Assembly: GCA_905116865.2 (NCBI GenBank)
Contig: CAJHNH020003139.1
Location: 303,404 to 367,403, forward strand
Source: Candidula unifasciata
Taxonomy: Eukaryota; Mollusca; Gastropoda; Stylommatophora; Geomitridae
Direction of reading: 5' to 3'
Length of the DNA stretch: 64,000 bases
Numbering within the stretch: position 1 is the stretch's first letter; each line of letters begins with the position of its first letter. The notes under the pieces were generated by a model, which was not told the DNA's origin, made no database searches, and was given only the letters and a program-made list of their open reading frames with translations. Below, in pieces: positions 62,008 through 64,000 of the stretch. Position numbers and translations under genes: made by a program.

Positions 62008-62956
62008 CTAAGATATTGGTATACCAAAGAAGTTAATTGCCATGACCAAGCTATGTATGGAAGACACTTTTAATATAGTAATATATAAAGGCAGAAAGTC
62101 AGATGCTTTTCAAATAACATCTGGTTTAAAGCAGGGCGATGCTCTGTCCCCACTTCTTTTCAACTTGGCCCTAGAGAAATTTATGAGGAAATTGAAACAA
62201 AAGTGTACAAAAGGAGAATCTACAAGAATACTTGGATATGCAGATGACATTGACATCGTTAAAGAAAATGAACTAGAGACTGTTAAAACACTGACTCTCT
62301 TAAAATAATCAGCTCATATAATGGGATTAGTTATCAATCAGAATAAGACAGAATACATGATAATAACTAGACAGGGAAAGGAAATAAACTCCGGCCACAT
62401 GCAAGTTGATAATATGAAATATGAAAATCAAACGAACTGAAACATTTAAGCACTTGGGTGCAAACTTCAAACACTCCAACAGGCTGAGAGAAAAAAATAC
62501 AATCTGAAAATAAATACTGTGCCCTTCAACATCTGCTAAAGTCAAAATGTCTGTCTTGCAACACCAAGATCAAAATATTTAAAACATTGATAAGACCAGT
62601 TGTTTCAATACGCACTGAAACTTGGAGAACTAAAAGTGATGAAGCCATATCACAAGTTTTTGAAAACAGAGTCTTACAGTGAATCTTTAGACCCAGGAAA
62701 GATGCAAACAGCAGGGAATGGAGTGAGTAGCAACAATGAAATTCATAATCTATTAAATCACCATTGATCACTGGCATCATGAGAGCTAATAGACTGAAAT
62801 GGTTGGGGCATATTGAAAGAATGTCAGATGAGAGAGAAGTAAAAACTGTATATACAAGGGAGATGCATGGTCGTAGACCACGAGGCAGACCAAGATGATT
62901 AATGGAGAGATAGTGTCAAGACAGACTTGCAAATACTTTGTGTCACCAACTGAAAA
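62008..62956 (+). mobile_element. LINE reverse-transcriptase remnant
   Basis: At 62042-62308 is an open stretch with GLKQGDALSPLLFNLALEKF and ILGYADDIDIV, the RT fingers/palm motifs including the catalytic YADD. Downstream, broken by stops and shifts, are MGLVINQNKTEYMI, MKWLGHIERMS-like text near 62795-62830, and GRRPRGRPR near 62870. The 5' part is missing. The C-terminal block ends with RDEWRQVISAAMNLKGSEC and a stop; that block is the seed of the following array. Confidence 0.88.
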
Positions 62957-64000
62957 GAGAAGGCTAACCAGAGAGATGAATGGAGGCAGGTGATATCTGC
63001 AGCCATGAACCTCAAGGGCTCAGAATGCTGAAAAAGAAGGCCAACCAGAGAGATGAATGGAGGCGGGTGATATCTGCAGCAATGATTCTCAAGGGCTCGG
63101 AATGCTGAAGAAGGCTAACCAGAGAGATGAATGGAGGCATGTGATATCTGCAGCAATGAACCTCAAGGACTCAGAATGCTGAAGAAGAAGGCCAACAAGA
63201 GAGATGAATGGAGGCAGGTGATATCTGCAGCAATGAACCTCAAGGGCTCGGAATGTTGAAGAAGAAGGCCAACCAGAGGGATGAATGGAGGCAGGTGATA
63301 TCTGCAGCAATGAACCTCAAGGGCTTGAAATGCTGAAGAAAAAGGCCAACCAGAGAGATGAATGGAGGCGGGTGATATCTTCAGCAATGAACCTCAAGGG
63401 CTCGGAATGCTTAAGAAGAAGGCCAAACAGTGAGATGAATGGAGGCAGGGGATATCCGCAGCAATGAACCTTAAAGGCTCGGAATGTTGAAGAAGGCCAA
63501 CCAGAGGGATGAATGGAGGCAGGTGATATCTGCAGCAATGAACCTCAAGGGCTCGGAATGCTGAAGAAGGCTAACCAGAGAGATGAATGGGGGCAGGTGA
63601 TATCTGCAGCAACGAACCTAAAGGACTCAGAATGCTGAAGAAGAAGGACAACCAGAGAGATGAATGGAGGCAGGTGATATCTGCAGCAATAAACCTCAAG
63701 GGCTCGGAATGTTGAAGAAGAAGGCCAACCAGAGGGATGAATGGAGGCAGGTGATATCTGCAGCAATGAACCTCAAGGGCTTGAAATGCTGAAGAAAAAG
63801 GCCAACCAGAGGGATGAATGGAGGCGGGTGATATCTGCAGCAATGAACCTCAAGGGCTTGAAATGCTGAAGAAAAAGGCCAACCAGAGAGATGAATGGAG
63901 GCAGGGGATATCTGCAGCAATGAACCTCAAGGGCAAAGAATGCCGAAAAAGAAGGCCAACCAGAGAGATGAATGGAGGCAGGTGATATCTGCAGCAATGA
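62957..64000. repeat. Minisatellite, 74-77 bp x about 14, copies of a LINE 3' end
   Basis: The unit holds AGAGAGATGAATGGAGGCAG, then GTGATATCTGCAGCAATGAA and CCTCAAGGGCTCGGAATGCT with GAAGAAG. Read in the LINE frame each unit is RDEWRQVISAAMNLKGSEC then TGA. Copies differ by single bases and by one GAA. The array runs off the window. Confidence 0.95.

Overview
This is animal nuclear DNA. Its one real host gene is the C-terminal two thirds of a cytospin (SPECC1/SPECC1L family) gene, on the minus strand between 59952 and 22002. Eleven exons are visible, all with GT-AG borders. Their phases chain without conflict if 2 nt are allowed as missing from the first exon: 2,017 nt are present, against 2,019 nt (672 codons plus stop) expected. 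They encode a long coiled coil, a Ser/Pro-rich linker with an RRSSTSSE motif, and a C-terminal calponin-homology (CH) domain. The 5' end of the gene lies upstream, beyond 64000. The transposon content (a SPIN-like hAT element, several non-LTR retrotransposons, tRNA-derived SINEs) and the style of the repeats suggest a mollusc, perhaps a gastropod. That species call is an inference; metazoan is certain.

Roughly 39 kb of the 64 kb (about 60 percent, summed by eye) is tandem repeat, in about 50 unrelated minisatellites with units of 16 to 87 bp. Every visible intron holds at least one array, and several arrays touch or nearly touch a splice site. The clearest case is the array at 44086-44740: its 19-bp unit is the 5' splice site of the adjacent exon (last 7 exon bases plus first 12 intron bases), repeated about 35 times. 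Other arrays have visible seeds in transposon ends: the subterminal part of a SPIN-like hAT element (4143-4907), the 3' coding end of a LINE (62957-64000), and the GAA tail of a SINE (37672-37990). Two arrays have clear higher-order structure, at 449 bp and about 971 bp.

Layout. 1-7.5 kb: short arrays, and a decayed minus-strand LINE split by the hAT element and followed by a SINE with perfect 12-bp target duplications. 7.5-22 kb: dense arrays with no gene, downstream of the cytospin stop codon. 22-60 kb: the cytospin exons as islands of 99-488 bp among arrays and transposon pieces. 60-64 kb: a SINE fragment, a 29-bp array, a LINE reverse-transcriptase remnant, and its amplified 3' end running off the window.

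Possible defects in the gene: a 2-nt deletion in the first visible exon, an in-frame TAA in the second, and a missing exon of about 60 nt in the middle of the CH domain. All other exons look intact, so base-level or structural assembly errors in a repeat-rich locus compete with real decay of this copy. All long open frames inside arrays are artefacts of repetition and are not annotated as genes.
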